The notes below the pieces were generated by a model. It was not told where the DNA came from, searched no databases, and saw nothing but the letters and a program-made list of their open reading frames with translations. A stretch of 64,000 bases of DNA, from positions 248,001-312,000 of the forward strand of contig NZ_PVBM01000003.1 of assembly GCF_002968575.1 (NCBI RefSeq), given 5' to 3'. Below, piece after piece: positions 1 through 8,310 of this stretch. The position numbers and the translations under genes were made by a program. The DNA is from Neorhizobium huautlense (lineage in GTDB: Bacteria; Pseudomonadota; Alphaproteobacteria; Rhizobiales; Rhizobiaceae). The stretch's first letter is position 1. Each line of letters begins with the position of its first letter.

Positions 1-1
1 A

Positions 2-613
2 TGGCTCTATCAGGTCAGCCATCTTGATCAGGTTCTGTTTTCGATCGGGATCGTGTTCATGGCGGTTGCGGCGACCGACTATTTCATGGGCGGCCAGCAG
101 CAGCTTATCAATCTTCCGCCGGAGCTTTCCGGCAGGATGGACGTATTCGGTGTAGGAGTTGGTCGATATCGGCTTTTCACCATCATTGTCTGCGCAGCCC
201 TTGCTCTCGCCCTGCAGCTCATCCTGTCCAAGACCCGCTTTGGAAGCCGGTTGCGCGCCGCTGTCGACGACCGCCGGGTCGCAATGGGGCTTGGCATCAA
301 TGTGCCGCTGGTTTTCGCGCTGACCTTCGCCTTCGGTTCCGGTCTGGCCGGGCTCGGCGGCGCGATGGGTGCGGAAATTCTGGGTCTCGATCCGAATTTC
401 CCGTTGAAGTTCATGATCTATTTTCTGATCGTCGTATCGGTTGGCGGTACCTCGACCGTCTCCGGTCCGTTCCTTGCCGCCATGTTGCTCGGTATCGCCG
501 ATGTTGCCGGCAAATATTACGTTCCCGCCATCGGGCCGTTTGTGATCTACGCGCTGATGATCGTGATGCTGATCGTTCGTCCGAACGGTCTCTTCGCCAG
601 AGGTGGCCGATGA
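2..613 (+). CDS. livH: Branched-chain amino-acid ABC transporter permease, LivH type (5' end outside window)
   Basis: Inner-membrane permease of a LivHMGF-type importer for branched-chain or related amino acids. The open frame runs from base 2 with no stop, and the first in-frame ATG at 53 lies inside a hydrophobic segment, so the true start is upstream of the window; about 203 C-terminal residues are visible. Several membrane helices are apparent, and the end (residues IVRPNGLF) is typical of LivH/LivM permeases. The stop overlaps the start of livM in an ATGA, which shows translational coupling. The actual substrate cannot be told because the binding protein is not in view. Confidence 0.88.
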   Translation, partial: WLYQVSHLDQVLFSIGIVFMAVAATDYFMGGQQQLINLPPELSGRMDVFGVGVGRYRLFTIIVCAALALALQLILSKTRFGSRLRAAVDDRRVAMGLGINVPLVFALTFAFGSGLAGLGGAMGAEILGLDPNFPLKFMIYFLIVVSVGGTSTVSGPFLAAMLLGIADVAGKYYVPAIGPFVIYALMIVMLIVRPNGLFARGGR

Positions 614-1653
614 GTGTTCTCCCACAGGAAGCGACCATGGTTGCGACGTCATCCCCGACTGCGGCAGCGAGCCGTGCCGCCAAGCTGATGAAGCGCAGGA
701 GCCGCGTGCGCTTTTATGAAATCATCGTCTGGCTTGCCGCGATTGCCGCCTTTTTTGTGCTGCCGTCGAAGATGTTGATTCTGACCGAGATCGCCATCCT
801 GGCGTTGTTTGCCGTCTCATTGGATCTGGTTCTCGGTTTTGCCGGTATCGTGTCGCTCGGTCATACCGCGTTCTTCGGCCTGGGAGCCTATATCGCCGGC
901 CTGGTTGCTTTGCATTACGTGGCGGAGCCGGTGGTGGGGCTCTTGGCGGCGGGCATCGGAGCCGGTCTGCTCGGCTTCATTACGAGCTTTCTGATTCTGC
1001 GGGGTTCGGATCTGACGCGCCTGATGACGACGCTTGGCATCGGCTTGATGATGGCGGAAATGGCTAATCAGATGGCATGGCTGACCGGTGGTGCGGACGG
1101 CCTCAGCGGCTTTTCGCTTGGCCCAATTCTCGGGATGTTCGAGTTCGATCTCTTCGGCAAGACCGGGTATGTCTATTGCCTTGTCGTTCTGTTCGTCGGT
1201 ACGATGCTGATGCGACGCCTTGCCTTTTCGCCGTTCGGGCTCTCCTTGAAGGCCATCAAGGCAAACCCGATGCGGGCGGGAATGATCGCAATCCCGGCTC
1301 GCAAGCGCATCGTGACGGTCTACACCATCGCTGCCGTGTTCGCGGGCATGGCGGGTGCATTGCTGGCCCAGACGACAAGCTTCGTGTCGCCGGACGTGCT
1401 GGCATTCCACCGCTCTGCCGACGTGCTGCTCGTGCTGACGATCGGCGGCACCGGTTACCTCTACGGAGGCATCTTCGGGGCGGTTCTATTCACCTTGGTG
1501 AAAGACTGGCTCTCGATCGTCACACCGCAGTACTGGATGTTCTATATCGGGCTGATCCTTGTCGTTCTGGTTTTGGTCGGTCGCGACCGCCTGGCGCGGT
1601 GGATTGAGTATCTGCCGGAGCATCTTTCGAAATCGAAGGAGGAAGGCAGATGA
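610..1653 (+). CDS. livM: Branched-chain amino-acid ABC transporter permease, LivM type
   Basis: Second inner-membrane permease of the importer, 347 residues. After a basic N-terminus of about 35 residues come multiple hydrophobic helices. The segment LDLVLGFAGIVSLGHTAFFG around residues 72-91 is the conserved LivM signature. The start ATG at 610 overlaps the livH stop; a second ATG at 646 is possible because the first 12 residues are not family-like. The end overlaps livG by four bases. A normal-length, intact family member. Confidence 0.9.
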   Translation: MSVLPQEATMVATSSPTAAASRAAKLMKRRSRVRFYEIIVWLAAIAAFFVLPSKMLILTEIAILALFAVSLDLVLGFAGIVSLGHTAFFGLGAYIAGLVALHYVAEPVVGLLAAGIGAGLLGFITSFLILRGSDLTRLMTTLGIGLMMAEMANQMAWLTGGADGLSGFSLGPILGMFEFDLFGKTGYVYCLVVLFVGTMLMRRLAFSPFGLSLKAIKANPMRAGMIAIPARKRIVTVYTIAAVFAGMAGALLAQTTSFVSPDVLAFHRSADVLLVLTIGGTGYLYGGIFGAVLFTLVKDWLSIVTPQYWMFYIGLILVVLVLVGRDRLARWIEYLPEHLSKSKEEGR

Positions 1654-2399
1654 GCGATATCGTTCTCGAGACCAGAAACTTGAAGCGCAGTTTCGGGGCA
1701 TTCCTCGCAACCAATGACGTGAGCCTCAAGGTGGAACGTGGCGCCCGCCACGCCCTCATCGGACCGAACGGGGCCGGCAAAACTACCCTGATCAATCTGT
1801 TGACGGGTGTTCTGCCGCCGTCCGAAGGGCAGGTCTTCCTGGAAGGGGAGGATATCACCTCGCTCGCGTCCTTCCGCCGGGTCAAGCGTGGACTAACCCG
1901 GACCTTTCAAATCAATCAGCTCTTTAACGACTTTACCCCACTTGAGACGGTCGCATTGGCAATCGCCGAACGGCAAGGGATCGGCCACAATTTGTGGACT
2001 TCGATTGCTGGCTACGGCGCCGTCGTGGATGAAGCGGCAGCGCTTCTGGCTCGTTTTGGTCTTGCTTCGGTGATGGGCGAGCGAAGCGTAATTTTGCCAT
2101 ACGGCAAGCAGCGTCTGTTGGAAATCGCGCTCGCCTTCGCTTCCAGGCCGCGCGTCCTGTTGCTTGATGAGCCGGCGGCCGGCGTGCCCGAAGACGAACG
2201 GCACGAGGTCTTGGCGATCGTCTCGGACCTGCCGAGCGACGTGACGGTGCTTCTGATCGAGCACGATATGGATCTGGTCTTCTCGTTTGCCAACCGCATT
2301 TCTGTTCTGGTTGCTGGCGCGCTCTTCACAGAAGGCACGGTCGCGGAAATTTCCGCCGATCCGCGCGTCAAGGCCGTGTATCTCGGGGAAAATGCATGA
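1650..2399 (+). CDS. livG: Branched-chain amino-acid ABC transporter ATP-binding protein, LivG type
   Basis: Cytoplasmic ATPase subunit, 249 residues. Walker A GPNGAGKTT lies near residue 38 and Walker B VLLLDEPAAGV near 170, followed by the H-loop (LIEHDMDLVF). The ABC signature is unusual: LPYGKQRLLEIA replaces the common LSYGxQR form, as in many LivG proteins. A GGAGG ribosome-binding site sits just upstream of the ATG at 1650. It is coupled by overlap to livM before it and livF after it. Confidence 0.9.
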   Translation: MSDIVLETRNLKRSFGAFLATNDVSLKVERGARHALIGPNGAGKTTLINLLTGVLPPSEGQVFLEGEDITSLASFRRVKRGLTRTFQINQLFNDFTPLETVALAIAERQGIGHNLWTSIAGYGAVVDEAAALLARFGLASVMGERSVILPYGKQRLLEIALAFASRPRVLLLDEPAAGVPEDERHEVLAIVSDLPSDVTVLLIEHDMDLVFSFANRISVLVAGALFTEGTVAEISADPRVKAVYLGENA

Positions 2400-3118
2400 G
2401 CGCGCCGGTTCTGGTGACAGAAAAACTCGTTGCGGGCTACGGTGAGGCGAGTGTGCTTGCCGGCATAAGCCTGACGATTGCCGAAGGTCGGACACTGGCG
2501 CTGCTCGGCCGTAACGGCACAGGAAAGACGACCTTCGTCAATACGCTTGCAGGGGTTACGACACATCATTCCGGGTCGATCCATCTGATGGGCCGCGATA
2601 TCACCAAGCTCAGGGCCGATAGGAGAGCTGCCGCAGGCATCGGCTGGGTGCCGCAGGAGCGCAACATTTTCAAGTCTCTGACAGTCGAGGAAAATCTCAC
2701 CGCAATCGCGCGTCCCGGGGTGTGGAATGTCGAGCGTGTCTACGGCATGTTTCCCCGCTTGAAGGAGAGGCGCAAAAACCTTGGCAATCAGCTGTCCGGC
2801 GGAGAACAGCAGATGCTGGCAGTCGGCCGCGCCTTGATGGTCAATCCCAGACTGTTATTGCTTGACGAACCGACCGAAGGTCTGGCGCCGATCATCGTCG
2901 ACGAGCTGCTCGCTGCGATCCAGCGAATTACCCAGGGCGAGGGTATGTCGGCGATCATCATCGAGCAGAAGGCACGCAAGGTCCTGCCTCTTTCCGACGA
3001 GGCAGTCATTCTAGATCGCGGCGCAATCGTCTACCAGGGCACCAGCGCCGAGTTGCTTGCCGACGAGGCGGTGCTTGGCCAGCATCTCGGAGTGGAGAAG
3101 GGTGGTGCAAGGCACTGA
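2396..3118 (+). CDS. livF: Branched-chain amino-acid ABC transporter ATP-binding protein, LivF type
   Basis: Second ATPase subunit, 240 residues. Walker A is GRNGTGKTT near residue 38, the signature is LSGGEQQMLAVGRAL, and Walker B is LLLLDEPTEGLAP, whose EGLAP tail is typical of LivF. It overlaps livG by four bases and is the last gene of this transporter operon in the window. The next gene starts 104 bases downstream and encodes an unrelated enzyme. Confidence 0.9.
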   Translation: MSAPVLVTEKLVAGYGEASVLAGISLTIAEGRTLALLGRNGTGKTTFVNTLAGVTTHHSGSIHLMGRDITKLRADRRAAAGIGWVPQERNIFKSLTVEENLTAIARPGVWNVERVYGMFPRLKERRKNLGNQLSGGEQQMLAVGRALMVNPRLLLLDEPTEGLAPIIVDELLAAIQRITQGEGMSAIIIEQKARKVLPLSDEAVILDRGAIVYQGTSAELLADEAVLGQHLGVEKGGARH

Positions 3119-3222
3119 AGGAATATGAGGCTAAGCGAGCCTGCTTCAGCTTTGACGTTGGTCAATGAGAGGCATAGACAAGCTGTCTAAAGGTCTCGCC
3201 GTTCAGTCATCAGAATGTTGCC

Positions 3223-4716
3223 ATGCTCGAAACCCGTATTCGCCGCCCCTCGCTTCTCGATCGTATAACCACGCCGCAAAAGGCAGCCAGCCTGATCAAG
3301 GATGGCATGATCATCGGCATGAGTGGCTTCACCCGCGCCGGCGATGCCAAAGCTGTGCCGATCGCGATGGCGGAGCGGGCGAAAACCGATCCCTTCAAGA
3401 TTACCTTGATCACCGGCGCCTCGCTGGGTCACGATATCGACCGCATGCTGACGGAGGCGGGCGTTCTGGCTCGCCGGATCCCTTTCCAGTCCGATGCGAC
3501 ACTGCGCGCCGCTATCAACCGCGGCGAGGTGATGTTCATAGATCAGCATCTTTCGGAAACCGTCGAACACCTGCGGTCGAACCAGCTTGGTCCCATCGAC
3601 TATGCGGTTGTAGAAGTGGCTGCGATTACCGAGGAAGGCTATCTCGTCCCTTCCACTTCGATCGGCAACTCCGCAAGTTTCGCCATCCTGGCAAAAAATA
3701 TCATTGTCGAGATCAATCTTAGCCAACTCGCCGAGTTAGAAGGCCTGCACGACATCTATACGCCGACAAAGCGACCGTCCCGCGTGCCTATCCCGGTAGT
3801 CGCCTGCGATAGCCGTGTAGGCTTCCCTTATGTGCCTATCGATCCGGAGAAGATCGTAGCGATCGTTGTAACCGACGAGAAGGACAGTTTCTCGACGGTC
3901 GAGCCTGCCGATGCCGACACGGATGCGATTGCCGAGCATCTGATTCGTTTTCTGGAGCAGGAGATCAAGGACGGGCGTCTGGACCTGACGCTGCAGCCTC
4001 TGCAAGCCGGGATCGGCACGATCGCAAACTCAGTTCTGACCGGGCTGGCCGCCGGGCCATTCCACCATCTGCGGATGTATAGCGAGGTGCTGCAGGACAG
4101 CACCTTCGATCTCTTTGACGCCGGGAAACTGACCTTCGCGTCCGGCTCCTCCATTACCCTGTCGGCCGCCTGTGCCGAGAGAGTTTTTGGGCAGTTCCAC
4201 AAATACAGGGACAAGCTGGTGCTTCGCCCCCAGGAGATCAGCAATCATCCGGAGGTGATCCGCCGGCTGGGGGTCATCGGCATCAACACCGCTCTCGAGG
4301 TCGATATCTATGGCAACGTCAATTCAACCCATGTGAATGGCACGCACATGATGAACGGCATCGGCGGCTCCGGCGATTTTGCCCGCAACGCGTATCTTTC
4401 CATCTTCGTCAGCAAGTCCGTGGCGAAAGGAGGTCGCATTTCTTCCGTGGTTCCAATGGTGCCCCATGTGGATCATACCGAGCACGATGTCGATATCATC
4501 GTGACCGAACATGGGCTGGCGGATTTACGAGAACTGGCGCCACGCGAACGCGCGGAGCGGATCATCGCCAACTGTGCCCATCCCGATTTCCGCGACCGTC
4601 TATCAGACTATTTCACCCGTGCCTGTGCTAGAGGCGGGCAAACTCCTCATCTCCTCGACGAAGCTTTCGCATGGCATGAGCAAAGCCGTAAAACCGGTAC
4701 GATGCGCCTCGGGTGA
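3223..4716 (+). CDS. Acetyl-CoA hydrolase / succinate:acetate CoA-transferase family protein
   Basis: 497-residue enzyme of the class I CoA-transferase family (Ach1/Cat1/AarC/ScpC group). These enzymes move CoA between acyl groups such as succinate and acetate, or hydrolyse acetyl-CoA. Visible landmarks are YSEVLQD, whose Glu at about residue 288 matches the catalytic glutamate, and the glycine-rich stretch GIGGSGDFARNAYLSIF near residue 380 that is characteristic of this subfamily. The ATG at 3223 has only a weak upstream ribosome-binding site. It stands alone between the liv operon and a polysaccharide export gene, so context does not name its substrate. Confidence 0.85.
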   Translation: MLETRIRRPSLLDRITTPQKAASLIKDGMIIGMSGFTRAGDAKAVPIAMAERAKTDPFKITLITGASLGHDIDRMLTEAGVLARRIPFQSDATLRAAINRGEVMFIDQHLSETVEHLRSNQLGPIDYAVVEVAAITEEGYLVPSTSIGNSASFAILAKNIIVEINLSQLAELEGLHDIYTPTKRPSRVPIPVVACDSRVGFPYVPIDPEKIVAIVVTDEKDSFSTVEPADADTDAIAEHLIRFLEQEIKDGRLDLTLQPLQAGIGTIANSVLTGLAAGPFHHLRMYSEVLQDSTFDLFDAGKLTFASGSSITLSAACAERVFGQFHKYRDKLVLRPQEISNHPEVIRRLGVIGINTALEVDIYGNVNSTHVNGTHMMNGIGGSGDFARNAYLSIFVSKSVAKGGRISSVVPMVPHVDHTEHDVDIIVTEHGLADLRELAPRERAERIIANCAHPDFRDRLSDYFTRACARGGQTPHLLDEAFAWHEQSRKTGTMRLG

Positions 4717-4870
4717 AGAGGTCTCGGTTCCCCGCTCGGTAGGGTTGCCGATAAGCCACATTCAATGCCTTGTTGTCGTCACAAATCAATTTTTTTAGCA
4801 ACCAGATGTTGTCGCCGGAATCCAGATTGGTATTTCTCTGAATCATCAGAACACTGCCATAGGATAGGTG

Positions 4871-6007
4871 ATGCGGAAGCTGGTGCCCTTCGTCTTTGTC
4901 GCGGTTCTCGCTGCGTGCGCACGCCCATCGGATGGCCCGACGGCCGGCAGTTTCTATAGCGCTACCGATCCCCGAACGAATGAAAAAATCCGTGTCGTCA
5001 GGCTTGCCGACGCGCCGATGGATCCCGTGGCCGTATCTCCGCTTGCCTATTCGGGGGCGGATCCGGGCCTTAGTGTTATGCGCTCCGGCGGTTTTGCCGA
5101 CAACCGGTTGCGTCGCGGCGACGTCATCGAGGTGACGATTCTCGACACCGGTGAAGAGGGACTTTTCTCCTCGACCCAGAGCAAAACCCTCAATCTTGGT
5201 CGTTTCACAGTCGACTCGGCCGGAACTGTAACTCTCCCATTTGTGGGGCGGCAACGTGTGCTCGAATCGTCGCCCGAGGCCCTGCAGGCACGCATTGTTA
5301 CCGGACTAAAAGGATCGGCCGTCAACCCGCAGGCAATCGTTACGGTTGTCGACAAACCGACGAGCGGCTTTACCGTCAATGGCGATGTCCGCTCGGCCGG
5401 ACGCTTCCCCCTCACGGCCCGCAGGGAAAAGGTGCTCGATGCGATCGCGCTTGCCGGGGGAGCATCGTCTGCACCAAGCGCTGCAACAGTGACGCTTATT
5501 CGCGGCAAGCAGCGTGCCAGCGCACCGCTTGAGCGGGTGTTGAACGAGGACCGGCAGAACGTCCATCTCCTGCCCGACGATCAGCTTTACATCGGAAAGG
5601 ACGCTGTGACCTTTACCGCCTTCGGCGCGTTCAAGAGTGTTGGCGAATTCGAATTCGAGCCGGGCAAGCTGACGTTGGCACAGGCGCTTGGCCGAGCCGG
5701 CGGCTTGCTCGACGATCGCGCTGACGCGAGCAATTTTTACGTTCTGCGCAATCAGCCCGTCTTCACCCAGGCCGCAGCGGTGAATGCCGCCAAAAATCCT
5801 GGTGCGCCCTTCGTGACCAACAAGCCGGCGATCTACCGGGTAGATCTGAACGATGTCTCTAATCTGGCGCTGATGCAGCAGTTCAAAGTCATGGATGGCG
5901 ACATTCTATACGCCAGCAATTCCGGCCTGGTGGATTTCGCAAAGCTGTTTACCGTATACCAGAAGAGTGCGCCGACGGCGGCGGCTCCGCTTCCAGGCTC
6001 GAACTAG
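4871..6007 (+). CDS. Polysaccharide export outer-membrane lipoprotein (Wza/GumB-like, SLBB domains)
   Basis: About 378 residues. The N-terminus has a lipoprotein signal (hydrophobic FVFVAVLAAC, lipobox Cys near residue 16), so it is probably anchored in the outer membrane. A Poly_export domain follows (about 70-155, including RGDVIEVTILDTGEEG and VDSAGTVTLPFVGR), then SLBB-type repeats (about 160-215 and 245-290). Such proteins form the export channel for capsule or exopolysaccharide. A GTG at 4868 directly precedes the ATG at 4871; I prefer the ATG, with AGGATAGG upstream. No other polysaccharide genes adjoin it, so the polymer is unknown. Its end is six bases from the convergent ppkA. Confidence 0.85.
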   Translation: MRKLVPFVFVAVLAACARPSDGPTAGSFYSATDPRTNEKIRVVRLADAPMDPVAVSPLAYSGADPGLSVMRSGGFADNRLRRGDVIEVTILDTGEEGLFSSTQSKTLNLGRFTVDSAGTVTLPFVGRQRVLESSPEALQARIVTGLKGSAVNPQAIVTVVDKPTSGFTVNGDVRSAGRFPLTARREKVLDAIALAGGASSAPSAATVTLIRGKQRASAPLERVLNEDRQNVHLLPDDQLYIGKDAVTFTAFGAFKSVGEFEFEPGKLTLAQALGRAGGLLDDRADASNFYVLRNQPVFTQAAAVNAAKNPGAPFVTNKPAIYRVDLNDVSNLALMQQFKVMDGDILYASNSGLVDFAKLFTVYQKSAPTAAAPLPGSN

Positions 6008-6013
6008 AGATCG

Positions 6014-6928
6014 TCACAGCTCTTTCAGGTCGCCTAGCAGACACAGGGCGGCCTCCGCACTTTCCGGTCTGTCTTCCGGACGCCGTTGCGACAATCGGAT
6101 CGCGAGAGTCTTCAGTTCTTCTGCCTTCTCGCCTGTTTCGCGAAAATTCCGCAGAAGCAGCGACAGCAAAAGCCCGGCGGCGTAGAGGTCCGAGCGCGGA
6201 TCCAGTGCTTCTCCCGCGATTTGTTCCGGCGAGGCGAAATCCGGTTGACCGGCGAAAGCAAGATCGAGCTCGTTATGTCTACGGCCGATTTCCAGCGCAA
6301 TTCCGAAATCGACGATTTTGATATCCCGAATCCCGTTTCCGTGAAGGATGTTTGAAGGCGACAGGTCGCAGTGGACAAAACCTGCGGCATGCACGGCGGT
6401 GAGAGCCGACAGCACCGCAGCCATGATCGTCGCCACGTCTTTGAGCGAAAGCGACCCCGGCAAAAGGTCTGCAATCCGCTGATCGATCCATTCGGTGACA
6501 AGCGCTGGCCTTCCGTCCGACAGGCGCAATACCGTCTGGGTTGCCGCAATGCGAGGATTGCGCAACATCATCCCGATCTGCGCTTCGCGCAGCAGAAGCC
6601 TGCGCGCAATCGGGTCGTGGGAATGGTCCGCACGAAGCATCTTGATCGCGTGGTATGTGCCGAGATCCCGATGACGGGCGCGAAAAACATCGGTGGCAGT
6701 ACCGCTGTGGACCAAAGCCTCCAATGTAAAACTGTTGGCGATGATGTTCTTGTCCGACGTATCGAGCTTGTCCATGCCGCGATCCAGTGCGTCACGGATA
6801 CGATCCGCAAGCATTGTTCTGTGATCTTCAGAATGCGGTCCTTTTTCCCCATTGATGAGGGCTTGCCATAGATCGGAGAAGCGACGCGCAAGCTCTTCGA
6901 CGTGCTCGTCAGGTTCGTCAGCGATCAT
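6014..6928 (-). CDS. ppkA: T6SS-associated serine/threonine protein kinase PpkA (ImpN)
   Basis: 304-residue kinase, last gene of the T6SS operon. The kinase fold covers about residues 75-290, with a YHAIKML lysine motif, the catalytic loop FVHCDLSPSNIL (HCD in place of HRD) and the metal-binding DFG in VDFGIALE. The glycine loop is degenerate. In A. tumefaciens PpkA phosphorylates TssL, which then binds Fha and activates secretion; the same partners are all encoded here. It overlaps tagF-pppA by 11 bases. Unlike Pseudomonas PpkA it is short and has no membrane or von Willebrand domain, like the Agrobacterium protein. Confidence 0.87.
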   Translation of the reverse strand: MIADEPDEHVEELARRFSDLWQALINGEKGPHSEDHRTMLADRIRDALDRGMDKLDTSDKNIIANSFTLEALVHSGTATDVFRARHRDLGTYHAIKMLRADHSHDPIARRLLLREAQIGMMLRNPRIAATQTVLRLSDGRPALVTEWIDQRIADLLPGSLSLKDVATIMAAVLSALTAVHAAGFVHCDLSPSNILHGNGIRDIKIVDFGIALEIGRRHNELDLAFAGQPDFASPEQIAGEALDPRSDLYAAGLLLSLLLRNFRETGEKAEELKTLAIRLSQRRPEDRPESAEAALCLLGDLKEL

Positions 6929-8300
6929 TGGCCAGGGCGTCGATTACAATGGCGCTGACATTCTCGCGGCAATTGGCAATCAGCGCCTCTTGCGCGAGGA
7001 CTGCGGACACCTCATCGAGGTTTACGGACAGAAGAATTTCGGCGATGGTCCGCTCAGGCAGGACGCGGGGAAGGGTGCTGCTGCACAGCAAAAACCGATC
7101 GCCCGAAAGCAGCTTGTCCAAACTTAGCTCGGGACTGAGCTGGCCCCTGATCCCGACGCCGCGGGAGAGCCTGCGCCGCAGGCCGACTTCGACGTGATCG
7201 CGGGTCAAACAACGCATCATGCCCTCACGGATAAGATAGCATCGCGCATCGCCGGCCCAAAAGACTGCAAAACGGTCGTCGGTGTTTGCTAGCACCACGA
7301 CACTCGCCGAGGCCGGTTCCCGGGCCGATGAAAGGTGGGTTGACTGGAGAAGGCCATGAGCGCGGCCCAATTTGCCTTTGATCTCGTGCGCGAGTGCTTC
7401 GATGGTCTCCTGCGGGGCAGCTTCTTTCAGCGCGCTGGTCACGATGCGTCCGGCTTCGACCGCGCCGGTGTCATCCCCGACGCCATCGGCGATTGCGAAT
7501 AGCGGTGGGTTTCGCGAGATGAGCAGTGAATCTGCGTTTAGCGCCAGGCGTGTCCCAGGATGGCTGGCATAGCTGTGGGTGAGGCTTAGGCCACGGCGTG
7601 GTTCGACCCGATGAACCAATTTTTGTTGGCGAGTTTCAACCGGCGGAGCGTCTGATGGTATTGGAACTGAGACATCGGTTTGGCATATCAGCTTCGGAAA
7701 AATCGCCGGTTGCGGCGGTCCTTCCGAGCGAAAGCCTTTGGCACGAAGGTCTGTCGAATCGATGCGCCACCACAGCGTTCCTCGCCGGGAGACAGGATTT
7801 GGATCCACCTCGCCTTCGTCGGCGTCGGCTGGTCGGGGGTTCCTCAGCCGCTGAAGGCTTGTGGTGAAACGAGCGATATCGAAGTCACGCTTGGCAGCAC
7901 TTTCAGCGATAGCTTCGGACGCGGTGAACCAAGGGGCATCGAGGTAAAGCCTGCGCGGATGGTCCATAAAACCGTAAAGCTGAGCGGCGATGACCAGCGG
8001 AAAGCTACGCCCGACGCGATCCGTACTCGGAACGATGACACCCGCAAGCGTCACCGGTCCCCAAAGGCCGCGTTCGATGATGAAGCGCCAGGCGGCCATC
8101 GACCGGAACCGGTCTTCCCACTCCTCGCCCATCTCTTGCTGTGTAGCCTGAAGACCTGCCTGGAGCCAGCTGTCGAGGGCGACTTGCACATTTCGGCTTA
8201 GGCCCGTCGAGACGAAATCGCCATGCGTTGGCAGCTTGCCGAAAAAGCCGATCCGGTCGGCGTCGGTCATAGTGTGATCAAGGGCGGCGTGCTCGTTCAT
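6918..8300 (-). CDS. TagF-PppA fusion: T6SS post-translational repressor with PP2C-like domain (ImpM)
   Basis: 460 residues in two parts. The N-terminal TagF domain (about 15-190: IGFFGKLPTHGDFV, then SMAAWRFIIERGLWG) is followed by a PP2C phosphatase-like domain (about 215-455: ADGVGDDTGAVEAGR, WAGDARCYLIREG, LTRDHVE). TagF represses T6SS assembly by binding Fha, and PppA opposes PpkA; the fusion is the Agrobacterium arrangement. The PP2C part looks damaged: the usual CSDGL reads CSSTL and the terminal RDN reads REN, so two metal-ligand positions appear lost. A second possible start lies at 8273. It is the penultimate gene of the operon. Confidence 0.87.
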   Translation of the reverse strand: MNEHAALDHTMTDADRIGFFGKLPTHGDFVSTGLSRNVQVALDSWLQAGLQATQQEMGEEWEDRFRSMAAWRFIIERGLWGPVTLAGVIVPSTDRVGRSFPLVIAAQLYGFMDHPRRLYLDAPWFTASEAIAESAAKRDFDIARFTTSLQRLRNPRPADADEGEVDPNPVSRRGTLWWRIDSTDLRAKGFRSEGPPQPAIFPKLICQTDVSVPIPSDAPPVETRQQKLVHRVEPRRGLSLTHSYASHPGTRLALNADSLLISRNPPLFAIADGVGDDTGAVEAGRIVTSALKEAAPQETIEALAHEIKGKLGRAHGLLQSTHLSSAREPASASVVVLANTDDRFAVFWAGDARCYLIREGMMRCLTRDHVEVGLRRRLSRGVGIRGQLSPELSLDKLLSGDRFLLCSSTLPRVLPERTIAEILLSVNLDEVSAVLAQEALIANCRENVSAIVIDALANDR

Positions 8301-8310
8301 GGCGGAGCGA

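Noticed and set aside
3165-3722. Plus-strand open frame overlapping the CoA-transferase start
   Set aside because: It is another frame of the CoA-transferase gene with Arg/Gly-rich composition typical of GC-rich shadow frames.
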